Shown here: piece after piece, positions 24,342-33,775 of the stretch | How the letters are laid out: each line of letters begins with the position of its first letter | Position numbering within the stretch: position 1 is the stretch's first letter | NCBI GenBank assembly: GCA_002711415.1 | Contig: PARI01000017.1 | Span: 320,140 to 367,798, forward strand | Reading direction: 5' to 3' | Source of the DNA: Phycisphaerae bacterium | GTDB lineage: Bacteria > Planctomycetota > Phycisphaerae > Phycisphaerales > SM1A02 | Length of the DNA stretch: 47,659 bases | The notes under the pieces: generated by a model | Told to the model about the DNA's origin: nothing | The model's input: only the letters and a program-made list of their open reading frames with translations | The model's database searches: none | Program-made: the position numbers and the translations under genes

Positions 24342-26279
24342 TCAGGTGTTCTCCTGCATCCATGCCTGCAGCTGGAGAACATTCCAGAGTCGTCGATCGG
24401 CGTTGATCCTCCCGGACTGGTGCGCCTTCCACAGGGCGGTGATCGGTTCGGGTCGGAGCAGTCCTTCCTGATGAAGTCTTCGTGGCTCGATCAGTTCGGA
24501 TGCCCACTCTCGCAGGTCGCCCCTGAGCCAGTCCCCGATCGGGGCGGCGAAACCCTGCTTTGGAGCGTCGACGAGATCGGCCCCGATCCTGGACTGGAGC
24601 CACCGCCTGAGAATCCACTTGCCCCTGCCGTGTCGGATCTTCATGCTGGTCGGGGTCTCGGCCGACAGGGCGACCATGCGTTCATCCAGCAAGGGAACCC
24701 GGGCCTCCAGTCCCACGCTCATCGAGGCCCGGTCGAGCTTGACGAGGATGTCGTTTGGCAGGTACCCGATGAGATCCAGGACCGCCAGTTGCAGGGGCTG
24801 GTCAAGATCCGAACCCGGGAGTGTCGACCCGTCGAATCCCCGCGGCACGTGTTCCACCAGCACGGTTCCCGGATCAAGCCATCCCGACACGAGCCGATGG
24901 TGCAACTGCCTCATGTCGCGTGCATGCATCAGGCTCGCCAGCTTATGAAGGTGTGCTCCGACACGCCGGTGCCTGCTCGTCGATGGAAGAAGTCCCTGGA
25001 TCAGCCTGCCCGCACGATCCAATGCATGCTCAGGCGTCTGCGTGAGTGACCATGAGATCATCCTCGTCAAGGAGGAGGGTATCCATTGCATCATGCCCAG
25101 GAGTACCGGGGCCCAGAGGTGCCTGTTGTATCCGGAGAACAGTTCATCACCACCGTCACCTGAGAGGACGACTCCGACATGCTCCTTCGCAAGGCGACAC
25201 ACCATCCACGTAGGTATCGCGGACGCATCACCAAAGGGCTCGTCCCAGGCCCGGGGCAGCTTCAGGATCGCATCGATCGCCTCCGACGCATCCAGCTCGA
25301 GCTCGTGATGCCGTGTTCCGATCCTGCGAGCGATCTCCCTTGCCTGATCGGCCTCGTCGTAGGCCTGATCCCCGAATCCGATCGTGAAGGAATGAACCGG
25401 GGCGTTCGAGATCGATTGCATCGCCGCCGTGACCATCGAGGAATCGATCCCGCCCGAGAGCAGCACCCCGATGGGAACGTCCGAGACCACCTGGTCTCGA
25501 ACGACTTCAGGGAGGACCGCATCCAGGCGTTCAATATGTTCCTGCGGATCCTCGGAACTCCGCCGACGGGATGCATCTGTGAACTGCACCATCGTGTCAT
25601 GGAACGTGGATTCACGGAGCTCCCCGGTGTCCAGATCGAACCGGATCAGGTGCCCAGGAAGAAGCTTCCACGCATTCCTGTAGATGGTCAGAGGTGCCGG
25701 GACACAGTCGAGTTCCAGGTAGCATGCGACAGCGGGATTCGAGATGGCTGGATCGAAACCGGGTACCTGTCTCAACACGGACGTCGTGGACCCGAACGCG
25801 ATGACCGAGCCGGCCCGACCCCAGCAGAGTGGCTTGATTCCCAGGCGGTCCCGTACCAGCGTCAGCGTGTTTTCTTGACGATCCAGCACCGCCAGCGCGA
25901 ACATGCCACGAATTCGATCGAGTGCATGCTCCAGTCCCCACCTGGCGATCGACTCGACGAGCACTTCCGTGTCACCCGTGCTCCTGAGTGAGAGTCCGCC
26001 TGATTCCAGCATCGAGCCCAGTTCCCGGTAGTTGTAGATCTCCCCGTTGTAGACGAGCGTATATCTCTGGTCCCTGCTGGAGATCGGCTGGGAGGCGGCT
26101 TCGCTCAGATCGAGAATCGAAAGCCTCCTGTGACACAGGCCCATGCCGGTACGGGGATCCATGATCAATCCATGGTCATCGGGGCCGCGAGAACTGACCG
26201 CGTCTGACATCCTCCTGAGAACGGCTTCAGGATCCTTGAGGACATGTTCCCTGTCGATGAAGCCCGCTATTCCGCACAT
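24342..26279 (-). CDS. asnB: Asparagine synthase-like glutamine amidotransferase (AsnB family)
   Basis: This 645-residue protein starts MCGIAGF, with Cys2 as the glutaminase nucleophile, then RRLSILDLSEAASQP and NGEIYNYREL in the class II amidotransferase domain. The synthetase domain has the pyrophosphate loop LLSGGIDSSM (about residues 273-282) and GDGGDELFSGYNRH. Classical AsnB makes asparagine from aspartate and glutamine. Homologues inside glycan clusters (for example WbpS) are thought to amidate the carboxyl of uronic-acid sugars. Its place next to genes for a diacetamido-uronic acid makes that role possible here; this is inference. It sits between the 4,6-dehydratase and the CBS-aminotransferase genes. 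Confidence 0.9.
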   Translation of the reverse strand: MCGIAGFIDREHVLKDPEAVLRRMSDAVSSRGPDDHGLIMDPRTGMGLCHRRLSILDLSEAASQPISSRDQRYTLVYNGEIYNYRELGSMLESGGLSLRSTGDTEVLVESIARWGLEHALDRIRGMFALAVLDRQENTLTLVRDRLGIKPLCWGRAGSVIAFGSTTSVLRQVPGFDPAISNPAVACYLELDCVPAPLTIYRNAWKLLPGHLIRFDLDTGELRESTFHDTMVQFTDASRRRSSEDPQEHIERLDAVLPEVVRDQVVSDVPIGVLLSGGIDSSMVTAAMQSISNAPVHSFTIGFGDQAYDEADQAREIARRIGTRHHELELDASEAIDAILKLPRAWDEPFGDASAIPTWMVCRLAKEHVGVVLSGDGGDELFSGYNRHLWAPVLLGMMQWIPSSLTRMISWSLTQTPEHALDRAGRLIQGLLPSTSRHRRVGAHLHKLASLMHARDMRQLHHRLVSGWLDPGTVLVEHVPRGFDGSTLPGSDLDQPLQLAVLDLIGYLPNDILVKLDRASMSVGLEARVPLLDERMVALSAETPTSMKIRHGRGKWILRRWLQSRIGADLVDAPKQGFAAPIGDWLRGDLREWASELIEPRRLHQEGLLRPEPITALWKAHQSGRINADRRLWNVLQLQAWMQENT

Positions 26280-26312
26280 GCCATCAGGATTCCTGGGTCC
26301 AGCGCGGTCGAT

Positions 26313-28217
26313 TCATGACTCTACCGGAGTGGATGTCGTCCCCCGACCACCCTGGCCGGCGTTCTCGTAGCCCGTCACGGCCCTGGCGAGGCATCGCCGC
26401 ACTTCTTCCGAATCACGGTTTGTGATCGCCAGTTCCATGTCCCCGAGTATCGGATCAAGCTGGTCCTGCTCAAGATGATCCTCGTTGGCCTGCATGATCT
26501 TCGGATGGTCGGTGGGTTTCTCGTCCGTTCCGATCAACAGTTCCTCGTGGAGCTTCTCGCCCGGTCTCAGCCCCGTGAACACGATCTCGATGTCCCCGTC
26601 CGGGTTGCTCCGGTCCCTCGTGGAGAGGCCGGCGAGGCTGATCATGTTCCTCGCAAGATCAACGATCTTGACAGGTGATCCCATGTCCAGGACGAACACC
26701 TCGCCACCGGATCCCATCGACCCGGCCTGAACAACCAGTTCGACTGCTTCTGGGATCGTCATGAAATATCGGTTGATGCCGGGGTCGGTCACCGTCACGG
26801 GCCCCCCGGCCTGGATCTGCTTCCTGAAGATCGGCACCACGGATCCGGATGAACCGAGGACATTGCCGAAGCGGACCATCACGAATCTCGTTCCAGTGGA
26901 TCTGCTCTGCATCGCCTGGAGAATCATCTCCGCCATTCTCTTGGATGCCCCCATCACGCTGGTGGGTCGCACGGCCTTGTCCGTCGAGATCAGCACGAAG
27001 GTCTCAACTCGATGCGCGGCGGCTGCTTCGGCCACGGTCTGGGTGCCGATCGCGTTGTTGAATACACCTTCGATCTCGTTGTGCTCCACGATCGGAACAT
27101 GCTTGTAGGCCGCTGCATGGTAGATCGTGTCGATGCGGTGGCTTTCGAGGATTTCATCAACCAGTGGACGATCCGTGACGCTTCCCAGCAGGAATCTGAA
27201 CGAGGAGATGTTGATCGATTCCTTCTCCGCCATGGAGGTCAGTTCACTTTCGATTGAATGAAGGTTGAACTCCGAATTGTCCATCAGCACGAGTCGTTCC
27301 GGTTTGAGCCGGAGAACCAGTCGGCAGAGCTCGGACCCGATCGAGCCACCCGCCCCCGTGACCAGGACCGACTTGCCCGTGATGCATGCATTGAGAAGCT
27401 CGGTGTCCGGCTTGACCTGGTCGCGGCCGAGCAGGTCGCCGATCGCAAGTTCACGAAGGTCCGACAGGTCGGCAGTTCCCGAGAGCAGTTCCTGCAAAGT
27501 CGGGACCGTCATGACCTTCAGCCCGAGCGAGCGGAGCGACTCAATGATCTCAAACCGCCTGCTCCGCATCACGCTCGGGAGCGCGAGCATGACACCGGAC
27601 ACTCCGTACCTCCTGCGGTGTGATGCGAGCATCGAGGGTGAAATCACCCTCAGGTTCCGTATTCGGCTGCCCCTCAACTGTGGATTGTCGTCGACGAAGG
27701 CCGTCACCTCGTACGTCCGATCGGCTTCGAGCGTGGACAGCAGTCGGGCACCGGCGGTTCCCGCTCCGTAGATCACAACCTTGCCTCGCTTCGGCTCGAT
27801 CATCTGGCGGATCATGTTCCTGGCACCAAGCCGGGCACCCCCCATGAGCATGAAGCTGACGAGGGGGAAGATCACGAAGAAGCCACGCGCCATGCCTTCT
27901 CCCCGATCGACCAGGAATGCGATTGCAAGCATCAGCAGGGTCGTCACAAGGACAGATTTGGCCAGGTTGATGATCAACTGGGACCCGATGAACCGTATGA
28001 TCTCAAGGTACAGTCCGAAGAGCATGTTGCACGTGATCCCGATGAATGGCGCAATCAGGATCAGCCACCAGTGAATTCTGAATTCAACGGGATCAAGGCC
28101 CAGCCAGACCAGCAGTGACAATGTGGCTGCGGATGGCAGAAGCACCGCATCCGCTGCGATCATCAGCAGGCGTTTTCGTTGCCTGGACAGGTTGCTCATG
28201 GACTCCTGGATACTCAT
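26313..28217 (-). CDS. Membrane-bound nucleotide-sugar 4,6-dehydratase (PglF/WbpM/CapD family)
   Basis: This 634-residue protein has four N-terminal membrane helices (about residues 15-135). A first Rossmann-like domain follows with IYGAGTAGARLL, then an SDR domain with VTGAGGSIGSELCR (about residues 286-299), HAAAYKHVP, and the active-site segment STDKAVRPTSVMGASKR. Asp/Lys of TDK (412-414), Met422 and Lys426 match the catalytic set of PglF-type enzymes, which use no Tyr base. The enzyme should convert UDP-GlcNAc to a 4-keto-6-deoxy sugar at the membrane. That product suits the CBS-aminotransferase and the PglC-type transferase in the same block. Confidence 0.92.
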   Translation of the reverse strand: MSIQESMSNLSRQRKRLLMIAADAVLLPSAATLSLLVWLGLDPVEFRIHWWLILIAPFIGITCNMLFGLYLEIIRFIGSQLIINLAKSVLVTTLLMLAIAFLVDRGEGMARGFFVIFPLVSFMLMGGARLGARNMIRQMIEPKRGKVVIYGAGTAGARLLSTLEADRTYEVTAFVDDNPQLRGSRIRNLRVISPSMLASHRRRYGVSGVMLALPSVMRSRRFEIIESLRSLGLKVMTVPTLQELLSGTADLSDLRELAIGDLLGRDQVKPDTELLNACITGKSVLVTGAGGSIGSELCRLVLRLKPERLVLMDNSEFNLHSIESELTSMAEKESINISSFRFLLGSVTDRPLVDEILESHRIDTIYHAAAYKHVPIVEHNEIEGVFNNAIGTQTVAEAAAAHRVETFVLISTDKAVRPTSVMGASKRMAEMILQAMQSRSTGTRFVMVRFGNVLGSSGSVVPIFRKQIQAGGPVTVTDPGINRYFMTIPEAVELVVQAGSMGSGGEVFVLDMGSPVKIVDLARNMISLAGLSTRDRSNPDGDIEIVFTGLRPGEKLHEELLIGTDEKPTDHPKIMQANEDHLEQDQLDPILGDMELAITNRDSEEVRRCLARAVTGYENAGQGGRGTTSTPVES

Positions 28218-28225
28218 CTGAACCC

Positions 28226-28231
28226 AGTATA
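28226..28231 (-). promoter_or_regulatory. Extended -10 element TGC-TATACT before the 4,6-dehydratase start
   Basis: On the minus strand TGCTATACT, an extended -10, ends eight bases before the ATG at 28217. There is no Shine-Dalgarno sequence. It could be an internal promoter in the glycan block giving a leaderless mRNA for the dehydratase and downstream genes. Confidence 0.4.
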
Positions 28232-28269
28232 GCAGTGGCCGGTGACGGATCGGATCCTTCTGACAGCCT

Positions 28270-28863
28270 TCAGGTCCGTGTCAGGACCTCGCCATCAAGC
28301 TTGTAGCGAGCGCCGGTGTGCGGGCAGGTGCATTCAGATACGCCCGTCAGCGGCAGATCAAGCTGTTCGCCGAAGTCGCTCATCCACCCGATCTGCCTGG
28401 CGGGTACACCGGCGACCAGGGCGAAGTCGGGAACGTCGCGATTGACGACTGCACCTGCAGCCACGAAGGCATGGCTTCCGATCGTCGTTCCGCAGATGAT
28501 CGTGCAGTTGGCACCGAGTGTCGCGCCCCTGCGTACGATCGTGTCCATGTACTCATCCTTGCGGGTGATGGCGGATCTCGGGTTGTACACGTTGGTGAAG
28601 ACCATGCTCGGACCGCAGAAGACATCGTCCTCGAGCACGACGTTGTCATACACGGAGATGTTGTTCTGGATCTTCACGTTATTGCCGATGCAGACCTTGT
28701 TGCCGACAAATACGTTCTGGCCGAGGGAGCATCCGCTTCCGATGACCGCATCCGCACAGACATGGCAGAAGTGCCAGATCCTGGACCCGGATCCAACCGA
28801 TGCGCCATCGTCGACGACAGCAGTCTCATGGATCATCACGTCATCAGCAATCGTTCCGGGCAC
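28270..28863 (-). CDS. wbpD: WbpD-type UDP-sugar N-acetyltransferase (left-handed beta-helix)
   Basis: This 197-residue protein is built of hexapeptide repeats: [29 protein letters not shown] and so on. It carries [21 protein letters not shown] and IWHFCHV, then [18 protein letters not shown], a close match to the WbpD/WlbB family. Those enzymes acetylate the 3-amino group of UDP-2-acetamido-3-amino-glucuronate with acetyl-CoA, giving UDP-GlcNAc(3NAc)A. A C-terminal [12 protein letters not shown] segment is also usual for this group. The start is a GTG at 28863 with AGGAG eight bases upstream. The oxidoreductase and aminotransferase genes directly upstream supply the preceding steps. Confidence 0.86.
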   Translation of the reverse strand: MPGTIADDVMIHETAVVDDGASVGSGSRIWHFCHVCADAVIGSGCSLGQNVFVGNKVCIGNNVKIQNNISVYDNVVLEDDVFCGPSMVFTNVYNPRSAITRKDEYMDTIVRRGATLGANCTIICGTTIGSHAFVAAGAVVNRDVPDFALVAGVPARQIGWMSDFGEQLDLPLTGVSECTCPHTGARYKLDGEVLTRT

Positions 28864-28890
28864 TGTGATGTCTCCTGGGATGGGGTCTGT

Positions 28891-29937
28891 TCAGTAATGC
28901 AGCGGGAGTCCGACCGTCTTGTTGTCACGAGCGGACATGTAGGTCGCTATGAGCAGTTCCAGCGACTTCAGTCCCTCGCGTCCATCGGTCTCGGGCTCGG
29001 CATTCCCTCGCAGCACATCGATGACGTTGTGATAATAGGCAGGATGGCCAAAGCCATAAATCGAGGTCACCTGATAGCTCGCGTCATTGATCTGGGCATC
29101 GTAATCCCTCTCGTCGGCAAACTCCCACTTGAGGATCTCGTTGACGGCCATGCCGCCGATGATCACCGACCCGGTCTCTCCGAGAATCGTGATCGAACCT
29201 TCAAGGTTCTTCGGATAGGCGAGCATCGTGACGTTCATTGATCCGAGTGCGCCATTCCGCCAGCGGATGTTCATCACTCCCGTATCCTCGACCTCGATGT
29301 CGCGTTCCCTGGTCGCCGTCATCGCATGGATGCATTCGACGGGTCCGACAAGCCAGTCGAGAAGATCGACATAATGGCTGGCCTGGTTCATGAAGGCGCC
29401 GCCATCCAGTTCCCATGTACCTCTCCACTTGGCGGAATCATAGTACTCCTGGGGCCTGGTCCAGAACACGTTCACATTCACCATGTGAATGCGACCGAAC
29501 CGCTTCTGCTCGATGGCCTTCTTCAGGAGTTGCAGGGTCGCGTTGAACCGATTCTGCTTCACCACGAACAGGTGAACATCGGCTTTGTCCGCTGCACGAA
29601 CCATCCTCAGGCCATCGTTCCATCTGGTGGCCATGGGCTTTTCGGTCATCGCGTGGATTCCGCGATCAACGACTTCGATCACCTGCTGTGGATGCTGCCC
29701 GCTCGGTGTGCAGATCGATACCAGGTCGAGTTCCGTTGAATCCAGCATCGACTTGAGGTCGACATGCCTGGCCGCGGATGTCTCCATGGCTTCAAGCCTC
29801 TCCGGGCAGGTGTCACAGACCGCGACCAGCTCAAGGTCATCCTTGAACTGATCGATCGCCTTCATGTGGTTGCTCGAGATGCGACCACAGCCGACGATGC
29901 CCACACGAATCTTCCTGTCAGTGATGGTTTCTGGCAT
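28891..29937 (-). CDS. Gfo/Idh/MocA oxidoreductase (WlbA/WbpB-like UDP-GlcNAcA 3-dehydrogenase)
   Basis: This 348-residue protein has an N-terminal Rossmann domain (VGIVGCGRISSNHMKAI), the family EKP motif (AMTEKPMATRW) and KQNRFNATLQLL. The substrate domain contains YYDSAKWRGTWELDGGAFMNQASHYVDLLDWLVG, characteristic of the WlbA-like branch. Members oxidise C3 of UDP-N-acetylglucosaminuronate using NAD. The next gene downstream is WbpD-type and the one upstream is an aminotransferase, which together match the WbpB-E-D series. GGAG lies about ten bases before the ATG. The UDP-GlcNAc 6-dehydrogenase (WbpA) that would start the pathway is not in the window. Confidence 0.85.
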   Translation of the reverse strand: MPETITDRKIRVGIVGCGRISSNHMKAIDQFKDDLELVAVCDTCPERLEAMETSAARHVDLKSMLDSTELDLVSICTPSGQHPQQVIEVVDRGIHAMTEKPMATRWNDGLRMVRAADKADVHLFVVKQNRFNATLQLLKKAIEQKRFGRIHMVNVNVFWTRPQEYYDSAKWRGTWELDGGAFMNQASHYVDLLDWLVGPVECIHAMTATRERDIEVEDTGVMNIRWRNGALGSMNVTMLAYPKNLEGSITILGETGSVIIGGMAVNEILKWEFADERDYDAQINDASYQVTSIYGFGHPAYYHNVIDVLRGNAEPETDGREGLKSLELLIATYMSARDNKTVGLPLHY

Positions 29938-29993
29938 TCTTCTGGCTCCCGCGAGGGGCGGAAAGTGTATCCGAAATCACCATCCAGGTGTGC

Positions 29994-31205
29994 TCAGCAT
30001 GCTGTTGGGGCCTCTAGGATCGCCTCCAGGGTATCAATAACATGCTGTTGCTCTCCGTCGGTCATCGATGAGAACAGGGGGATCGTAACGCTGCCTCTCC
30101 AACGGGCCTCTGCTCCAGGGAAGTCTCTGGCATCATGTGCTTCATCAAGACGGCATTCCTGCCTCCAGTAGCTCATCCTGTGCAATGGCTTGTAGTGGAC
30201 GCTGGTCGCGACCCCCCTCTGGTTCATCTCGGAGATCAACTGGTCCCTGTCAACCGGTGCTTCCGGATCCAGCATGACCGGGAAGATATGCCATGCATGA
30301 TCCGATCGAGGCACCGTGCAGGCCGGAAGACCCAATCCCACGAGCTGCTGAAGCTCGGACATGTACCGCGTCGCCAGCTCGATCCTGCGTTCATGCATCT
30401 GTTGGTGCCGTTCGAGCTGGGCGAGGCCGATTGCGGCGGCTGTGTCGGGCATGTTGTACTTGTAGCCGGGAGCGATGATGTCGTACTCCCATCCTGCTCC
30501 GGGCCTGGAGAACCTGTGCCATGCATCACGATCGATGCCATGCAGTCTCATCGTCCTCATCCGCTCGGCAAGCGTGTCATCCTCGGTCGTGACCATTCCG
30601 CCCTCGCCGGTGGTCATGGTCTTGTTCGCGTAGAAACTGAAGCAGGTGACGTCGCCGATCGTGCCGATCATCGAATCGCCGATTCTCGCGGGAAACGCAT
30701 GCGCCGCGTCCTCGATGATTCTGACGCCTCGTGCGCGACATAACTGCAGGATTCCTCTGCCGGAATCCGAATCCAGCATTGCGGCAGGATGGCCTCCGAA
30801 GTGCACGACCATGAGAATTCCTGCATCCGGATTTGATTCCAGCCCCTTCTCCACGATCTCGGGGGTCAGCAGTCCTGAGGTCGGATCAACATCAAGCAGG
30901 ACGGGGTTCGCGCCGAGGTACCTGGCCACTTCAGCGGTGGCGGTGAAGGTCATGGTGGGAACCAGTATCTTCGTTCCAGGCCCGGCACCAAGGGCTTCCA
31001 GGGCCAGGTGAAGTGCCGAGGTGCAGGAGTTCACCGCCAGTCCGTGTCGTGCTCCGATGATCCCTGTGAACTGCTCCTCGAGCATTCCCGCGAATCGGCC
31101 CGTCGTCAGCCATCCGCTTTCCAGGACCTCCTTCAGGTACTGGTACTCGTTTCCCGACGCGTCGACCCTTGCGAATGGAACCTTGATTTCCGGCCTGTCT
31201 TCCAT
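29994..31205 (-). CDS. DegT/DnrJ/EryC1/StrS-family sugar aminotransferase (possible WbpE role)
   Basis: This 403-residue PLP enzyme shows ESGWLTTGRFAGMLEEQF, AVNSCTSALHLALEALG, PTMTFTATAEVARYLGANPVLLD, EDAAHAFPA and the PLP-lysine segment FSFYANKTMTTGEGGMV. It then has MRLHGIDRDAW and a GYKYNMPDTAAAIGLAQLE stretch. By sequence it looks closer to the ArnB/PseC-type branch than to classical WbpE. By position, just before the WlbA/WbpB-type and WbpD genes, it is the best candidate for aminating the 3-keto-uronate. The ATG at 31205 with AGGA eight bases upstream is preferred; an ATG at 31214 is the alternative. Confidence 0.87.
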   Translation of the reverse strand: MEDRPEIKVPFARVDASGNEYQYLKEVLESGWLTTGRFAGMLEEQFTGIIGARHGLAVNSCTSALHLALEALGAGPGTKILVPTMTFTATAEVARYLGANPVLLDVDPTSGLLTPEIVEKGLESNPDAGILMVVHFGGHPAAMLDSDSGRGILQLCRARGVRIIEDAAHAFPARIGDSMIGTIGDVTCFSFYANKTMTTGEGGMVTTEDDTLAERMRTMRLHGIDRDAWHRFSRPGAGWEYDIIAPGYKYNMPDTAAAIGLAQLERHQQMHERRIELATRYMSELQQLVGLGLPACTVPRSDHAWHIFPVMLDPEAPVDRDQLISEMNQRGVATSVHYKPLHRMSYWRQECRLDEAHDARDFPGAEARWRGSVTIPLFSSMTDGEQQHVIDTLEAILEAPTAC

Positions 31206-31230
31206 GAGTCTCATCCTACAGATGATCCTG

Positions 31231-31827
31231 TCAGCGTGACGTACCCAGCAGTGTCTTCAGGATGATGCCAATATCCCCAAGCAATGATCTTGAGGCCACG
31301 TACCTGCATGACAGTTCGAGCTTCCTTGGGAGTATCTCCTGCCCGTAGGTCCGCTCCGGATCATCAGATGCGGCGAGGAGCTCCTCCTCGTTCCGGTAGG
31401 CGATGCTTGCCGGATCGGTGATCCCCGGTCGAATCGACAGCACCTTCAGCCATTCCGGATCGTCCAGTCTCACCCATCGGGGGACTTCTGGTCTCGGTCC
31501 CACCAGTGACATCTCGCCGACCAACACGTTCCAGAGCTGGGGAAGCTCGTCCAGCTTGGTCCGTCGCATGAACCGACCGACCCCCGTGATCCGATCGTGA
31601 TTGCCCGGTTCGAACTGCCGCTTTTGCCTGTCCTCGTCAACTCGCATCGATCGGAACTTAAGCAGCGTGAATTCAACACCATCACGACCGACGCGTACCT
31701 GCCTGAACAGTATCGGCCCCCTGGAGCCACACTTGACCAGGATCGACAACAGTGCGAGAAGCGGGGCCAGCAGGAGCAGGCCCAGGAATGACGCTCCAAT
31801 GTCGAAGCACCGCTTGGTTGCCATCAT
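31231..31827 (-). CDS. Initiating sugar-phosphate transferase (PglC/bacterial sugar transferase family)
   Basis: This 198-residue protein starts MMATKRCFDIGASFLGLLLLAPLLALLSI, a single re-entrant hydrophobic helix. It continues GPILFRQVRVGRDGVEFTLLKFRSM and ends the catalytic region with RRTKLDELPQLWNVLVGEMSLVGPRP, containing the Asp-Glu dyad of monotopic PglC-like enzymes. Such enzymes transfer a sugar-1-phosphate from UDP-sugar to undecaprenyl phosphate at the inner membrane face, starting glycan assembly. At 198 residues it matches the minimal PglC size. The ATG at 31827 overlaps the stop of the methyltransferase gene (ATGATG over TGA), and AAGG precedes it, so the two are likely translationally coupled. 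Confidence 0.92.
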   Translation of the reverse strand: MMATKRCFDIGASFLGLLLLAPLLALLSILVKCGSRGPILFRQVRVGRDGVEFTLLKFRSMRVDEDRQKRQFEPGNHDRITGVGRFMRRTKLDELPQLWNVLVGEMSLVGPRPEVPRWVRLDDPEWLKVLSIRPGITDPASIAYRNEEELLAASDDPERTYGQEILPRKLELSCRYVASRSLLGDIGIILKTLLGTSR

Positions 31828-32531
31828 GCGCCTTCTGTGAAAGCGTGCCCTGGCCTTGGTATCCAGGCGATCACGTGGGTCCTGAGGAATGGTAGAAGAT
31901 TGAGAAGATCGTACATGCGTGGTGACATGCCGCATACCAGGCGTTCCACCGGTGGTGCCAGCGTCACCCTGAAGACATGTTCGGGAGGAGCCGGAAACAG
32001 TTCTCGCACGCGCTTGACTGGAACTCCCCTGACATCCGGATTGCGTGGATTGTCGACGGTGAAGTCATACCAGAGAATTGCTCCTCCCGGCCGCACCAGT
32101 CGCCACATCCGATCAGCAAGCTGTTCCTGGAACCGGTCGTCAAGGATCGATGTGAACACCGTACTGCAGAACACGACGTCGAAGCTCTCGTCAGGTTCAG
32201 TGATTTTCCGGGCATCTCCCTCGAGGATCCTGACATCATCAGGCAGTGCATCTCTCGTGGCAGCAGCCCGCTCCGGCAGCAGTTCGCTCCCTGCGATGTT
32301 GCACGAACTCATGCCCCATTCCATGAACTGCCTGAGATCGCTGCCGTGACCGCAGCCAATCTCCAGCAGCTTGAGATCCTGCATTGGCGGCATTGTGCTC
32401 CTGGCCAGTAACCGGTGATAGATCCTGTTCCTCTCAGCGGCCATGCAAAGAAGACGAGTCCTCTGGCTGCTTGGACACGAGTCGGAACGCCGGGCATATC
32501 TATCCTTGATCAGTTGATCTTCGCCGCTCAC
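31824..32531 (-). CDS. Class I SAM-dependent methyltransferase
   Basis: This 235-residue protein has motif I LLEIGCGHGSDLRQFMEWG, then an acidic turn, DARKITEPDESFDVVFCSTVF and WRLVRPGGAILWYDFTV, which is the class I methyltransferase layout. The acceptor is not evident; in this setting it may methylate a sugar of the glycan or its lipid carrier. The start is a GTG at 32531 whose G is shared with the TAG stop of the glycosyltransferase gene. Its own stop overlaps the start of the sugar-phosphate transferase. Both overlaps point to tight coupling in the operon. Confidence 0.85.
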   Translation of the reverse strand: MSGEDQLIKDRYARRSDSCPSSQRTRLLCMAAERNRIYHRLLARSTMPPMQDLKLLEIGCGHGSDLRQFMEWGMSSCNIAGSELLPERAAATRDALPDDVRILEGDARKITEPDESFDVVFCSTVFTSILDDRFQEQLADRMWRLVRPGGAILWYDFTVDNPRNPDVRGVPVKRVRELFPAPPEHVFRVTLAPPVERLVCGMSPRMYDLLNLLPFLRTHVIAWIPRPGHAFTEGA

Positions 32532-33775
32532 TAGGTCCCCTTGCTCGTGTTGGACATTGCGGACAACGCCTTGTCGGCCAAGATTTTCAAGTCCCTGTTC
32601 TCGAGCACCCAGGTTCTGCCCGAATTGCCAAGCTCCGCTCTTTCCTTTTGGCTCATCGCCTGCATCTCGATGACTGCTTCGGACAGCGCATCAGGATCCT
32701 CAGCTCCGATCGACAATCCACATTCGGCTTCAGCCACGATGTCATTGCCCGCGTCAATCCCCTGGATGATTGGTTTGCCGGCCATCATGTAGTCCATCAG
32801 CTTGTTTGGGCTGATGCCGAATCTGTACAGAGGCTGCTTTCTCCATCCAATGTAGAGCACATCCATCGATTCAACGAATCTCCTGACGGCCCTTTTTGGA
32901 ATCGCGTCAAGGAAATGCACGTTTTGAAGTCCGATGGATTGCTTGGCTGCCACCAGATCCTGCTTGAGGCTCCCGTCGCCAACAAGCAGGAATGACACAC
33001 CCTTTCCTTCGAGTTGATTCGCTGCATCAAGCAGGGTGTTGAGGCTGTTTGCTGGGCCATGTGAGCCCGCATATCCAACCAGCATGTGTCCTTGTGCACG
33101 GCATTCGTCGATAGTTGACTGGACGTGATCGGGCAATGGGAGTGCCGAGGAGTTCCACTGATCGATATCAATGCCATTGGGAACATGGTGGAATCTGCCT
33201 GATCCAAGCCCGTGTTCTGTCAGGTGGCTCTCTGTCAGTGGAAGGATGGAGATCACGCTACTTGCGTTCCGGCACAACATGTTCTCGCCGATCTGTAGCA
33301 TGAGCATGAACGGGTTCCATCGCGAAATCCCCCCGAGTTCGATCGGCGATAACGGCCAGAGGTCGTGGACCTCGTAGATCAATGGGATGTCGAATCTGCG
33401 AGCGATCCGTATTGTCGAGAAGGCATCGAGTGTATGTGTTGAACTTGCAATCACGCATGAGGGGGGATCATCCGCGAGCAGATTCGGCAGCTTGTAACGC
33501 GCCAATCTCGAGAATGAGAGCATGCTTCTCGCACGAGCCAGTCCGTTGCCATGGTATGTGGGTGTCTTGAACCAGATGTAACGCACGCCGTCGATGAATT
33601 CTTCTTGGTGCATGCCTTTGAAGTTCGGATTGACTTGTCGAACATGCGAAAATGAGCCTGCCGCGATCGTCACCCTGTGCCCGGACCTTGCCCACTCGCG
33701 AGCAAACTGGAACGGCCTGTACTCCATTCCGTGTCTTTCAGAGCCGGCATACTGGTTGACAAGAAGAATATGCAT
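32531..33775 (-). CDS. Glycosyltransferase family 4 (WbuB-like)
   Basis: This 414-residue protein starts MHILLVNQYAGSERHGMEYRPFQFAREWARSGHRVTI, a GT-B N-terminal domain like that of WbuB-type enzymes. The C-terminal half has MLVGYAGSHGPANSLNTLLDAA and SPNKLMDYMMAGKPII, the nucleotide-sugar site of GT4, although the usual E-x-F-A-M-A-x-G acid is replaced by Asp. It should add one sugar to the growing lipid-linked glycan. The ATG at 33775 overlaps the flippase stop as TGATG, and its stop overlaps the methyltransferase start. Confidence 0.88.
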   Translation of the reverse strand: MHILLVNQYAGSERHGMEYRPFQFAREWARSGHRVTIAAGSFSHVRQVNPNFKGMHQEEFIDGVRYIWFKTPTYHGNGLARARSMLSFSRLARYKLPNLLADDPPSCVIASSTHTLDAFSTIRIARRFDIPLIYEVHDLWPLSPIELGGISRWNPFMLMLQIGENMLCRNASSVISILPLTESHLTEHGLGSGRFHHVPNGIDIDQWNSSALPLPDHVQSTIDECRAQGHMLVGYAGSHGPANSLNTLLDAANQLEGKGVSFLLVGDGSLKQDLVAAKQSIGLQNVHFLDAIPKRAVRRFVESMDVLYIGWRKQPLYRFGISPNKLMDYMMAGKPIIQGIDAGNDIVAEAECGLSIGAEDPDALSEAVIEMQAMSQKERAELGNSGRTWVLENRDLKILADKALSAMSNTSKGT

